From JBASNZ01 sp049657775 (GTDB lineage: Bacteria; Actinomycetota; Coriobacteriia; Anaerosomatales; Anaerosomataceae): a stretch of 54,250 bases of DNA. Below the pieces are notes generated by a model that was not told where the DNA came from, ran no database searches, and saw only the letters and a list, made by a program, of their open reading frames with translations. The position numbers and the translations under genes were made by a program. The stretch covers positions 1-54,250 of the forward strand of contig JBASNZ010000101.1 in NCBI GenBank assembly GCA_049657775.1. The letters run 5' to 3'. Shown in pieces: positions 27,183 to 35,999 of the stretch (position 1 is the first letter of the stretch; each line of letters begins with the position of its first letter).

Positions 27183-28496
27183 TCACGTGAGTTCGGATCC
27201 CGCTGAGGCCAGGACCTCACCAGCGATGTAGATGCTGCCTGCCGCGATGACGGCAGGTACCCCTGCTGCCCCGGTCCACGCGAGCGCCGCGGGCACGTCC
27301 GGCTCTACGGCGAGAACATCGCCCCCGCCCGCGCGCACGACCCCGGCAAGCGCCTCCGGGGCGAGCGCCCGATCCGAGCGGCTTGCCGTGCACACGAAGC
27401 CGACCGCAACAGGCGCGAGGGCTGCAACGATACCGGTGACGTCCTTGTCGGCCATGGCGCCAAGGAGGAACACCGGGCGCCCTGGGCCGAACGACTCGCG
27501 CACGGCATCCGCGAGGACACCGGCGGCTTGCGGATTGTGCGCTCCGTCGATGATGAGGAGCGGTGTCTCTCGCACCACCTGGAATCGTCCGGGGAACGTC
27601 ATCGCACCCAGCGCCTGACGCAACGCGCCCGCATCCAGTGGCCTGCCAAGCGCCGCTTCGGCGGCGGCGAGAGCCACCGCGACATTCGGTGCCTGGTACG
27701 AAGGAGCGTGCACGCCAAGGTCCGCGTACGTACGGAGCGCACAGTGGACGTCCATGAGCATGACTCCGCCAGGAGTCGACGGCGGCACCGTGACGGCCCA
27801 GGTGACGTCGGGGTCACGGAGGCCCACGCGCACGATCGGCGAGCCCGCCTGGCAGGCGCGCTCGATCAGCACGTCCTCGACGCCGGCACAGCCCGGGCCG
27901 AGCACTGCCGTCGCCCCGGGCTTGATGATGAACGCCTTGTCGGCCGCGATCTGGGCCCGGGTGGTGCCGAGACGGTCTGTGTGATCGAGCGCGACACCGG
28001 TGATGACCGACACGCGTGGGGACACGACGCTCGTGGCGTCCCAACGCCCGCCCATGCCGACCTCCAGACACGCCCAGTCGACAGACCCGGCGCGAAACGC
28101 GTCCAACGCGGCCGCCGTCAGGATCTCGAACTCGGTGTAGGTGTCCTCGGAGCCGCCCGTCGCTGTCGCGGCGTCCAGTGCGGAGAAGATCGCCCTCGCG
28201 AACTCCTTCCCCATCACGACCCGGCCGTCGACCTCGATGCGCTCCGCGTATTCGATCAGGTGCGGGCTCGTATAGGTCCCTGTGCGCATGCCGTGCGCAC
28301 GGAGCACTGCTGAGAGCAGTCGTGTCACAGAGGTCTTGCCGTTGGTTCCTGTGATCTGCGCGCTCGCGAACGAGGACTCGGGATACCCCATCGCCGCCGT
28401 CAGCACTTCAATGCCATCGAGCGACGGGTGAATGCCAAAGCACAGCGACCGCTCGAGAGCGGCAACCGATGCCGCATAGTCGCGCGAAGCGCTCAC
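27183..28496 (-). CDS. folC: Dihydrofolate synthase / folylpolyglutamate synthase
   Basis: A 437-residue Mur-ligase-like enzyme adding glutamate to (dihydro)folate. Motifs: P-loop ITGTNGKTSVTRLL, SPHLIEYAERI, GGRWDATSVV, ITGVALDHTDRLG, and IDGAHNPQAAG. The GTG start at 28496 lies 10 bp after the valS stop and has GAGGA upstream, indicating co-transcription with valS, a common gene pair. Confidence 0.95.
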   Translation of the reverse strand: MSASRDYAASVAALERSLCFGIHPSLDGIEVLTAAMGYPESSFASAQITGTNGKTSVTRLLSAVLRAHGMRTGTYTSPHLIEYAERIEVDGRVVMGKEFARAIFSALDAATATGGSEDTYTEFEILTAAALDAFRAGSVDWACLEVGMGGRWDATSVVSPRVSVITGVALDHTDRLGTTRAQIAADKAFIIKPGATAVLGPGCAGVEDVLIERACQAGSPIVRVGLRDPDVTWAVTVPPSTPGGVMLMDVHCALRTYADLGVHAPSYQAPNVAVALAAAEAALGRPLDAGALRQALGAMTFPGRFQVVRETPLLIIDGAHNPQAAGVLADAVRESFGPGRPVFLLGAMADKDVTGIVAALAPVAVGFVCTASRSDRALAPEALAGVVRAGGGDVLAVEPDVPAALAWTGAAGVPAVIAAGSIYIAGEVLASAGSELT

Positions 28497-28506
28497 GCTG
28501 GTTCCT

Positions 28507-31182
28507 CTAGTCCGCGAGATCAGCGATCTGGGCGGTCAGCTTGCCGACCTGGGTCGCCAAGTCGCCGGCCCGGGCACGGTCCTTTTCCACGACTTCCGGC
28601 GCCGCCTTGGCCAAGAAGCCCTCGTTGGCGAGCTTACGCGTAAGACGCGTCAGCTCCTCCTCCGCCTTACCGAGTTCCTTGAGCACACGCTCGCGTTCGG
28701 CGGTGAAGTCGACAAGACCCTCGAGCGGGACGAACAATTCGACGCCGCCGGCCACCGCAACCGCGGCGTGCGGCGGCTTGGCCGCCGAAGCGTCGAGAAC
28801 GAGGTGATCGACACCCGCAAGTTCGTGCAGGTAGTGGCGCTGCGACTCAACGAGCATGGCATCGGAACCCGTGGCCCGAACGATGAGGGCCACCTGCGCC
28901 TTCGGCGGCATGGCGTAGCGGGCGCGGATGCCGCGAACCTCGGTCACCAGCTCTTGCAGCACGCGCATCGAGTTCTCGGCGTCCTCGTCACGGTATCCGG
29001 CAAGACCGGTGGGCCATGCGGCGATCATGAGTGACGCTGCCGAATCGCCGGCCGCGAGAGGAAGTCGACGCCAGATGTCCTCGGTGATGAACGGCATCAT
29101 CGGATGCAGCAGTCGAAGCGACCGGTCTAACACGAACACGAGGTTGCGCTTCGCGGCAAGAGCCACCTGTCCGCCCGCCGCAAGGCGTCCCTTCGCAAGC
29201 TCGATGTACCAGTCGCAGAACTCGCTCCAGAAGAAGTCGTACAGCGAGCGAGCGACCTCGCCGAACTGGAAGGCGTCAGAGCCCGCGGCCCGCGCGGCAT
29301 CGACGTCAAGCCCGAGATCGACCGTCTCCGAGAGTGCGGCCAGGCGCGAGAGGATCCACCTGTCGGCGACCGTCTCGGCGGCGGGAGGTCCGGGGGTGTA
29401 GTCGTCGCCCAGATTGAGCAGGACAAAGCGGCTGGCGTTCCATATCTTGTTGGCAAAGTTGCGGCTGGAAAGCAGCTTCTCCTCGGCGAACTTGATGTCC
29501 TGGCTGCCCGTCGTCTGGAGCATGAGCCCGAAGCGCAAGCCATCAGCGCCGTAGTGCTCCATGAGGTCGAGTGGATCCACGCCGGTGCCGAGCGACTTGC
29601 TCATGCGCTTGCCCTCGGCGTTGAAGACCGTGGGGTGGATGATGACCTCGGAAAACGGGATGTCACCCGCGAACTTGAGACCCTGCATGATCATGCGCGC
29701 GACCCAGAGGAACAGGATGTCCCGCGCGGTCGAGAGCACGGTCGTTGGGTAGAAGTAGCCGAGTTCGGGCGTGTCGTCCGGCCAGCCGAGGGTGGCGAAC
29801 GGCCAGAGCGCCGAGGAGAACCACGTGTCCAGCACGTCGGGGTCCTGGCGGACAGGACCGCCACACGCGGGACACGCCGCCACGGCGTCGACACTGGCCG
29901 TCATCTCGCCGCACGCATCGCAGTAGTAGACGGGGATCTGATGGCCCCACCACAGCTGGCGCGATACGCACCAGTCGCGGATGTTCTCCATCCAATGGAA
30001 GTACACGTTCTCCCACCGCTCGGGGTGAAAGCGAACGCGGCCGTCGCGGACGCATTCGATCGCCGGTGCGGCGATCGGCTTCATGTCAACGAACCACTGG
30101 TCCGAGAGCCACGGCTCGACCACCGTGTGACAGCGGTAGCAGTGACCGACGGAGTGCACGTGGTCATCCACCTTTACGAGTAGCCCCCCAGCCTCAAGGT
30201 CCGCGACGACCCGCTTGCGCGCCTCGTACCGGTCGAGACCCTCATAGGGACCACCCTCGGCGGTGATGCTGGCGTCGGCCGCGAGCACGTTGATCTTGGC
30301 GCAGCCGTGCCGCTCGCCGATCTCGAAGTCGTTGGGGTCGTGCGCGGGTGTGACTTTGACCGCACCGGTGCCGAATGCCGGATCGACGTACTCATCGGCG
30401 ACGATGGGGATCTCGCGACCCAGAAGCGGTAGAACGACGGTCGCGCCGACGAGTTCCCGGTAACGATCATCATCGGGGTGCACGGCGACGCACGTGTCTC
30501 CAAGCATCGTCTCGGGCCTGGTGGTCGCGACAACAAGGTGGTCACGACCTGCGACCGGGTCCTTGAGCGGGTACCGGATGTGCCAGAGGTGGCCGTCGAG
30601 CTCCTCGTGTTCGACTTCGATGTCCGAGAGTGCGGTGGAGCAACGAGGGCACCAGTTGATGATCCGCTTGCCCCGATAGATGAGACCCTCGTTGTACAGG
30701 TCGACGAAGACGCGCTTGACCGCGACCTGATACGCCGGGTCCATGGTGAAGTGCTCGTCGGTATAATCGCACGAGCAACCCATCGCCTTGAGTTGGCTCA
30801 CGATGGTGGAGCCGTGCTCGGCCCGCCACTCCCAGCACATCTCGATGAAGCGCTCGCGGCCGACGTCGTGGCGCGACAGCCCCTCAGCCGCCAGCTTCTG
30901 CTCCACCTTGTTCTGGGTGGCAATGCCGGCGTGATCGGTCCCGAGAACCCAGCGGGTGGGGCGGCCGGTCATCCGGGAACGCCGGATGATGACGTCTTGG
31001 ATGGTGTTGTTGAGCGCGTGTCCCATGTGCAGCGAACCGGTCACGTTGGGGGGTGGGATCGCAACGGTGAACGGGCGCTCTCCGTCGCGGATGACCGAGC
31101 CGAAGTAGCCGCCGTCGACCCAGGACCTGAAGACCTCGGCCTCAACGGCACCGGGATCGTATGCCTTTGGCATCTCGTTCAT
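28507..31182 (-). CDS. valS: Valine--tRNA ligase
   Basis: An 891-residue class I synthetase: the HIGH-type motif in PPPNVTGSLHMGHAL, the CP1 editing domain, KMSKS-type motif GKRMSKSLGTGVDPLDLM, a zinc-type knuckle pair (CDACGEM, CPACGGPV) in the connective domain, and the C-terminal coiled coil (residues about 830-891) that grips the tRNA. The ATG at 31182 with AAGGA 8 nt upstream is preferred to a GTG at 31206. No T-box was recognised in the sequence upstream. Confidence 0.96.
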   Translation of the reverse strand: MNEMPKAYDPGAVEAEVFRSWVDGGYFGSVIRDGERPFTVAIPPPNVTGSLHMGHALNNTIQDVIIRRSRMTGRPTRWVLGTDHAGIATQNKVEQKLAAEGLSRHDVGRERFIEMCWEWRAEHGSTIVSQLKAMGCSCDYTDEHFTMDPAYQVAVKRVFVDLYNEGLIYRGKRIINWCPRCSTALSDIEVEHEELDGHLWHIRYPLKDPVAGRDHLVVATTRPETMLGDTCVAVHPDDDRYRELVGATVVLPLLGREIPIVADEYVDPAFGTGAVKVTPAHDPNDFEIGERHGCAKINVLAADASITAEGGPYEGLDRYEARKRVVADLEAGGLLVKVDDHVHSVGHCYRCHTVVEPWLSDQWFVDMKPIAAPAIECVRDGRVRFHPERWENVYFHWMENIRDWCVSRQLWWGHQIPVYYCDACGEMTASVDAVAACPACGGPVRQDPDVLDTWFSSALWPFATLGWPDDTPELGYFYPTTVLSTARDILFLWVARMIMQGLKFAGDIPFSEVIIHPTVFNAEGKRMSKSLGTGVDPLDLMEHYGADGLRFGLMLQTTGSQDIKFAEEKLLSSRNFANKIWNASRFVLLNLGDDYTPGPPAAETVADRWILSRLAALSETVDLGLDVDAARAAGSDAFQFGEVARSLYDFFWSEFCDWYIELAKGRLAAGGQVALAAKRNLVFVLDRSLRLLHPMMPFITEDIWRRLPLAAGDSAASLMIAAWPTGLAGYRDEDAENSMRVLQELVTEVRGIRARYAMPPKAQVALIVRATGSDAMLVESQRHYLHELAGVDHLVLDASAAKPPHAAVAVAGGVELFVPLEGLVDFTAERERVLKELGKAEEELTRLTRKLANEGFLAKAAPEVVEKDRARAGDLATQVGKLTAQIADLAD

Positions 31183-31375
31183 GCTTCGGGTCCTTCCCTC
31201 GTTCACGTGTGGATGAAGATTCTACGGGAAACGTACAGCAGCGGCGAATCTGCCGTTCGTCAGCGGAACCTGGCACTTCACACCCATTAGGCGTCATACT
31301 CTATGTGAATCCACTCACACATGACGATATACGCCTGTGAGGGTATTCATGGATTGCGAATGCGGGGGGGTCAAG

Positions 31376-31597
31376 ATGACTGACTGCGAGTGCCTCACAA
31401 CCTGCATCTTCTTCAACGACAAGATGGCGGACATGCCGTCGATGGCGAACATCATCAAGCAGCGTTACTGCCGCGGTAGCAGCACACACTGCGCCCGCCA
31501 CATGATCTTCCGCAACCTCGGTAAGGAAGCCGTACCGGCCGACCTCTACCCCAGCCAGGTCGAGCGGGCCGAGGAGCTCCTCGCCGCCGCACGCTGA
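31376..31597 (+). CDS. Small conserved Cys-rich protein
   Basis: A 73-residue protein with five Cys (CECLTTC near the start, YCRGSSTHC in the middle), then RHMIFRNLGKEAVPADLYPSQVERAEELL. From memory, similar short proteins of unknown function occur in anaerobic bacteria. The ATG at 31376 has a GGGGGGG tract as ribosome site; a GTG at 31337 would add 13 residues including two more Cys and cannot be excluded. The pattern suggests metal or iron-sulfur binding, which is inference. It is the only plus-strand gene for many kilobases and converges on clpX with a 10-bp gap. Confidence 0.75.
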   Translation: MTDCECLTTCIFFNDKMADMPSMANIIKQRYCRGSSTHCARHMIFRNLGKEAVPADLYPSQVERAEELLAAAR

Positions 31598-31607
31598 GGC
31601 TTGCGCC

Positions 31608-32867
31608 TCAGGCAGACTCGTCCCGGACCGTCTCCCCGATCGTGATGATCGGGTCGGTTTCGCGACGCGCCGCCTCTTGTGTGATGACGACGCTGATGAC
31701 GTCCGTGCGTCCCGGTAGGTCATACATGAGGTCGAGCAGCAGTCCCTCGAGTATGGATCTCAGGCCGCGGGCACCCGTCCCGCGCTTGATGGCCTGTGCA
31801 GCCACCTCCGTGAGCGCGTCAGGGGTGAACGTCAGGACCACTCCCTCGAGTGCGAAGAGCCGCTGATACTGCTTGACCAGCGCGTTCTTGGGTTCGGTGA
31901 GTATGCGGACGAGTTCGTTCTCGCCCAGCTCCTCGACATGTGCCATCACCGGAATGCGACCGATGAACTCAGGGATGAGCCCAAAGCGGTGAAGATCCTC
32001 GGGCAGCACCTGTGCGATGAGCGTGCCGGTGTCGTGCTTGCTTGCATCCACCAGCTCCGCACCGAATCCGACGCCCTTCTTGCCGACGCGATCCGCGATG
32101 ATCTTCTCCAGGCCGACGAATGCGCCGCCAAGGATGAACAGGATGTTCGTGGTGTCGATCCTGATGAGTTCTTGCTGGGGATGCTTGCGCCCCCCCTGGG
32201 GCGGAACGGCGGCTTCGGTGCCCTCCAGGATCTTGAGTAACGCCTGCTGCACGCCCTCGCCGGACACGTCGCGCGTGATCGAGAGGTTCTCGGCCTTGCG
32301 GGCGATCTTGTCGATCTCATCGATGTATATGATGCCGACCTCGGCCTTGGCCGTGTCGAAATCCGCCGCGGTGATGAGCTTGAGCAAGATGTTCTCGACG
32401 TCCTCCCCGACGTACCCGGCTTCGGTGAGCGTGGTTGCGTCGGCAATGGCAAACGGAACCTTGAGGATGCGCGCAAGCGTCTGCGCAAGCAGCGTCTTAC
32501 CGCAGCCCGTCGGGCCGAGCAGCAAGATGTTGCTCTTGGCGATCTCGACGTCCTCGGCGCCTTCACACGGCTTGCAGCGGATCCGCTTGTAGTGGTTGTA
32601 CACCGCAACGGAAAGCGACTTCTTCGCCAGGTCCTGCCCCACCACGTACTCGTCGAGGGACGCGAGGATCTCTTTGGGGGTGAGCAGCTCCTCGGGAGCA
32701 AGCTCCACCCACTCCTTGGCCTGCTCTTCATCCACGATGTCGTTGCAGAGTCCGATGCACTCGTCGCAGATGTACACGTTCGGCCCCGCGATGAGCTTGC
32801 GAACCTGGTGCTGCGGCTTACCGCAGAACGAGCACTTGAGTTGTTCGTGACCTTCGGACCGCTCCAT
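31608..32867 (-). CDS. clpX: ATP-dependent Clp protease ATP-binding subunit ClpX
   Basis: A 419-residue AAA+ unfoldase: N-terminal zinc-binding domain (CSFCGK, CDECIGLC), Walker A GPTGCGKTLLAQTLA, Walker B IIYIDEIDKIAR, sensor and arginine-finger region, and the IGF-type loop for ClpP docking (here FIGRIP region). It starts 2 bp after clpP, and the order tig-clpP-clpX is the classical bacterial arrangement. Confidence 0.97.
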   Translation of the reverse strand: MERSEGHEQLKCSFCGKPQHQVRKLIAGPNVYICDECIGLCNDIVDEEQAKEWVELAPEELLTPKEILASLDEYVVGQDLAKKSLSVAVYNHYKRIRCKPCEGAEDVEIAKSNILLLGPTGCGKTLLAQTLARILKVPFAIADATTLTEAGYVGEDVENILLKLITAADFDTAKAEVGIIYIDEIDKIARKAENLSITRDVSGEGVQQALLKILEGTEAAVPPQGGRKHPQQELIRIDTTNILFILGGAFVGLEKIIADRVGKKGVGFGAELVDASKHDTGTLIAQVLPEDLHRFGLIPEFIGRIPVMAHVEELGENELVRILTEPKNALVKQYQRLFALEGVVLTFTPDALTEVAAQAIKRGTGARGLRSILEGLLLDLMYDLPGRTDVISVVITQEAARRETDPIITIGETVRDESA

Positions 32868-32869
32868 GC

Positions 32870-33484
32870 CTACTCCGCGCTCTCCTTGGGACGCTGCTCC
32901 ATCACAGCGTCTACCAGCCCGTACGCTGCCGCCTCGGACGCGATCATGATGTTGTCGCGCTCGGTATCGGCGTGGATCTTCTCGACCGACTGGCCGGTGT
33001 GACGGGACATGATCTCGTCAAGCTGGTCCCGCATGCGAAGCATCTCCTTGGCCTGGATCTCGATATCGGTGACCTGGCCCTGCGTGCCACCCCACGGCTG
33101 ATGGATGAGCACGCGGCTGTGCGGCAGCGCGAAGCGCTTGCCGGGAGCTCCCGAGGCGAGCAGCACCGCCGCCATCGAAGCGCACTGGCCGATGCAGATG
33201 GTCGAAACGTCGGACCGGATGTACTGGATAGTGTCGTAGATCGCCATGCCGGCGGTCACCGAGCCACCCGGCGAGTTGATGTAGAGGTTGATGTCCTTCT
33301 CGGGATCCTCGCTCTCCAGGTGCAAGAGCTGCGCGATCACCAGGTTGGCGATGACGTCGTCGATCTCATTGCCGAGAAAGACGACTCTGTCATTGAGCAG
33401 CCGGGAGAAGATGTCGAACGAGCGCTCGCCGCGCGAGGTCTGCTCGACGACGATGGGTACAAGGCTGTGGGCTTCGTGGATCAT
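32870..33484 (-). CDS. clpP: ATP-dependent Clp protease proteolytic subunit
   Basis: A 204-residue serine protease. The catalytic Ser is in GQCASMAAVL (residue 103), the His in VLIHQPWGG (128) and the Asp in TERDNIMIASEAAAYGLVD. It forms the tetradecameric chamber served by ClpX. It starts 2 bp after tig and ends 2 bp before clpX. Single copy in this window. Confidence 0.97.
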   Translation of the reverse strand: MIHEAHSLVPIVVEQTSRGERSFDIFSRLLNDRVVFLGNEIDDVIANLVIAQLLHLESEDPEKDINLYINSPGGSVTAGMAIYDTIQYIRSDVSTICIGQCASMAAVLLASGAPGKRFALPHSRVLIHQPWGGTQGQVTDIEIQAKEMLRMRDQLDEIMSRHTGQSVEKIHADTERDNIMIASEAAAYGLVDAVMEQRPKESAE

Positions 33485-33486
33485 GG

Positions 33487-34863
33487 TTACTCCTCCTTCG
33501 AAGAGGTCGCTTTCTTCTTTGATGCCCGCTTCTTGGCGGGCTTGGACTCCACCGGCGCCTCGCCGGGTTCGTCCTCGGTGACGACGATGTTGTCAAGCAG
33601 CCAGCTGAGAGCCTGCTGGTGCACCAGGCTCTCCTTGATGATCGGCGTGGCACCAGCCTCACGCACGCTTTGACGCACCTCGTCAAGCGCCATGACGTCG
33701 CCGCCGGCAAGACCGAGGAGCGCCGCTTCAAACTCCGAGTCACCCACGGTCATGTCCTTGGCGCGGAAGAGGGCCTCGAGCGCGAGTTCCTCGCGAATGC
33801 GCTGGCGCGCTTGCTCCTCCAGATCGGCCTGGATCTTCTCGACCGGAACACCGGTGGCATTCACGTATTCCTCGAGGGTGATCTTTCGCTCGTCAAGAGA
33901 CTCGAAGAAGTCCCTCGTCAGGCTCGAGGCGCGATTGCGCACCATCGCCTCCGGCACGTCCCCAACAAGTCGGCTGGCGAGGAGGTCGAGTGCGAGCATC
34001 TCCACGCGCTGAGCGCGACCGGCCGCCTTGCTCTCGTTGAACTTGGTGCGGATATCCTCGCGGAACTCCGCGAGCGTGTCGAAGCCGCCCACCGACGCGG
34101 CGAATGCGTCATCGACGTCGGGGAGCACCTTGGCCTTGACCTCGTGGACCTCGATCTCGAAGCGCGCCGTCTTGCCGACGAACTCGTCGTTGGATGACGT
34201 GTCGGGAATCTCGAACTCGGCAACCACCTTGTCGCCGGGCTTAGCGCCCACGAGTGCCGCGTCGAACTCCTCGGGCATGAGCCCGCGCTGCGTCTCGTAG
34301 AGATAGCGGTCAACGGTGTTGCCGTCGTACGTCTCGCCGTCAACGGTGCCGACGAAGGACAACAGGACGAAGTCGCCCAGCTCGACCGGTCGATCGACCG
34401 GCTCGAGGGTGGCGAAGCGCTCCCTGTGATGCTCGATCTGCGCGTCGATCTCGCGCTCGGTCGTCTCGGACGGGCCTGCCGCGATGGTGAGACCGTCGAG
34501 CGAGCTCAGTGTGAATTCGGGACGCACGATGATGTCCGCCGAGTACGTGAAGTCCTCGCCGGCGATGAGACCGTCAAGCTCGCCCATGTCCGGCGCCTCG
34601 ACCGGCCTGAGCTCCTCGGCGTCGATGGCGAGCGGGTACGTGCCCTCAACGAGCGACTCCTGGGCCTCGGCGAGCACAGCTTCGCGCCCCACGTGGGTGT
34701 CGATGATCGGGCGCGGGATCTTGCCCTTGCGGAAACCTGGGATACGCAACTTACCGGCGATGTCGCGGTACGCCTTGTCGATCGCGATATCGACATCGAC
34801 TGCGGGGACGGTGACGGTCAGCTTGACTCGGCCGTCTTCCAAACGCTCAGTGGTGGTGTTCAA
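33487..34863 (-). CDS. tig: Trigger factor
   Basis: A 458-residue ribosome-bound chaperone: N-terminal ribosome-binding domain with the GFRKGKIPRPII signature, a PPIase domain (GDFVLLSFVGTVDGETYDG) and the helical C-terminal chaperone part, closing with a Lys-rich tail (KPAKKRASKKKATSSKEE). The start is a TTG at 34863 directly after AGGAGGATCG; the frame is open far upstream through tRNA-Leu, which is not coding. Confidence 0.95.
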   Translation of the reverse strand: MNTTTERLEDGRVKLTVTVPAVDVDIAIDKAYRDIAGKLRIPGFRKGKIPRPIIDTHVGREAVLAEAQESLVEGTYPLAIDAEELRPVEAPDMGELDGLIAGEDFTYSADIIVRPEFTLSSLDGLTIAAGPSETTEREIDAQIEHHRERFATLEPVDRPVELGDFVLLSFVGTVDGETYDGNTVDRYLYETQRGLMPEEFDAALVGAKPGDKVVAEFEIPDTSSNDEFVGKTARFEIEVHEVKAKVLPDVDDAFAASVGGFDTLAEFREDIRTKFNESKAAGRAQRVEMLALDLLASRLVGDVPEAMVRNRASSLTRDFFESLDERKITLEEYVNATGVPVEKIQADLEEQARQRIREELALEALFRAKDMTVGDSEFEAALLGLAGGDVMALDEVRQSVREAGATPIIKESLVHQQALSWLLDNIVVTEDEPGEAPVESKPAKKRASKKKATSSKEE

Positions 34864-34918
34864 CGATCCTCCTGTGACGGGACGACTCTGACCGCGCATG
34901 CGGCCGGGTTGACATTCA

Positions 34919-35003
34919 TGGTGCGGGCGAGAGGACTCGAACCTCCACGAGTTTCCCCACCGGGACCTAAACCCGGCGCGTCTGCCAGTTCCGCCACGCC
35001 CGC
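34919..35003 (-). tRNA. tRNA-Leu (anticodon TAG)
   Basis: Class II tRNA read on the minus strand: 7-bp acceptor stem GCGGGCG/CGCCCGC, TGGCGGAACTGGCAGACGCG D arm, anticodon TAG in GGTTTAGGTC, a variable arm, GGTTCGAGTCC T arm, discriminator A and an encoded CCA. Confidence 0.95.
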
Positions 35004-35151
35004 ACGAGAGTGCACTCTTGAGCCAAGCGTTCACTATAGCAAAAAGGCTGCCTGCCCAACGCGCTTGCCCGGGACGGGTCCAGGCGAATCCAGGCGGACC
35101 GACCACTCGGACCGGCCGATCCGCGGGCCCGTCGGACGTCCGACGAAGAAA

Positions 35152-35172
35152 CCCCCGCCGCGATGGCGAGGG
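35152..35172 (-). terminator. Terminator beside tRNA-Lys fragment 1
   Basis: Minus strand CCCTCGCC, 5-nt loop, GGCGGGGG, then TTTCTTCG. It sits 14 bp past the CCA of the tRNA-Lys fragment at 35187, the same relative place as the terminator of the intact tRNA-Lys gene. Confidence 0.6.
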
Positions 35173-35186
35173 TCCCGAATGATCGT

Positions 35187-35262
35187 ATGGTGGGCCGTAT
35201 AGGGGTCGAACCTATGACCTTGGGATCAAGAGCCCGTGCCGCTTCGCAGGTCAGGCCGACAG
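35187..35262 (-). repeat. tRNA-Lys 3'-half repeat, copy 1 (candidate attachment site)
   Basis: The part 35188-35236 matches the 3' half of the intact tRNA-Lys gene at 41752 (T arm, acceptor 3' strand and CCA) with three substitutions, and the trailer ATACGATCATTCGG is also shared. The whole 76 bp are identical to 38507-38582; homology continues about 18 bp further with one indel and one substitution. The 5' half of the tRNA is missing. Confidence 0.85.
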
Positions 35263-35324
35263 GATGGGGGTCCGCTGCCGTGCATGTTCCACCATCAGGC
35301 CAGCGTGTCGTGCCAACCAAGGGG

Positions 35325-35927
35325 CTACGGGTTCGTCACCAGATCCGCGACCAGGATGTACCGGTCCGGTGCGCTTCCAACGTAGTTGAACGGGTAGCAC
35401 GTGGTCACCGTCAAGACGGCATGGTTGGTGGGCACGATGACTGTCTTGTCATCCTTGTCGACGATACGGATCCGGGATATCTCGTAGATGAAAGTACCGG
35501 CCGAGGTCTCCACGACCAGCTGGTCGCCTGTCTTCAACTTGCCGAGATCCGTGAAGACCGTGTCGCGATGACCGGACAGGACGCAGTTATCGTTCACCCC
35601 AGGGAGAACGCTCTGGGCGAAGTGACCCACGCCCCTCTTGAGTTCGCCGTCACCGGTCCCCTCGACGATGGGGAACGTCTGCTCCAAAGCCGGAATCGAC
35701 AGGCTTCCGATCACGTCACCCACGGCCGGGTAGTCGGCGTAAACAACCTCGTCAGCATCGGGCACATCTAGTGGACGGACAGCGTCCGTCGTGACGGCCT
35801 GTCCTGCAGTGATCGTGGTCGTGCTGGAGTCAGGACCCTGGTAGACGCCGGCGGACGTGCGGGGCTGTGCCCCGATGTTCATCGACGCCCACCAGACCAA
35901 GCCAAATCCGAGTGCTAACACTCCCAA
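35325..35927 (-). CDS. Class D-like sortase, 5' end apparently frameshifted
   Basis: Membrane-anchored transpeptidase that links sorting-signal proteins to the cell wall. Catalytic residues are intact: His in SGHRDTVF, Cys in TVTTCYPFNYVG, Arg in SAPDRYIL. The listed TTG start cuts into the membrane anchor (LGVLALGFGLVWWASM). Upstream in frame lies a natural-looking N-terminus GKRPPQGRRYLVVGLS but no start codon before the stop of the preceding gene. An ATG at 35977 would restore it if one more G were present in ATGGGAAG (giving M-G-K-R-P-P). So the gene is frameshifted at its second codon, uses an unusual start, or the sequence has an error. The presumed substrate gene lies directly upstream. 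Confidence 0.8.
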   Translation of the reverse strand: MGVLALGFGLVWWASMNIGAQPRTSAGVYQGPDSSTTTITAGQAVTTDAVRPLDVPDADEVVYADYPAVGDVIGSLSIPALEQTFPIVEGTGDGELKRGVGHFAQSVLPGVNDNCVLSGHRDTVFTDLGKLKTGDQLVVETSAGTFIYEISRIRIVDKDDKTVIVPTNHAVLTVTTCYPFNYVGSAPDRYILVADLVTNP

Positions 35928-35999
35928 GGACAGGCCGACGACCAGGTATCGCCTGCCCTGTGGCGGTCTCTTCCCATGGCTACCCGTAGCAGTCTCTCC

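Noticed and set aside
31183..31336. T-box for valS
   Set aside because: No T-box motif on the minus strand of the leader.
35187..35262. A second functional tRNA-Lys
   Set aside because: The sequence 5' of the anticodon does not provide a D arm or a matching acceptor strand; only the 3' half is present.
35163..35771. 202-codon plus-strand frame over the tRNA-Lys fragment and the sortase gene
   Set aside because: Antisense to the sortase catalytic motifs; begins in a tRNA fragment.
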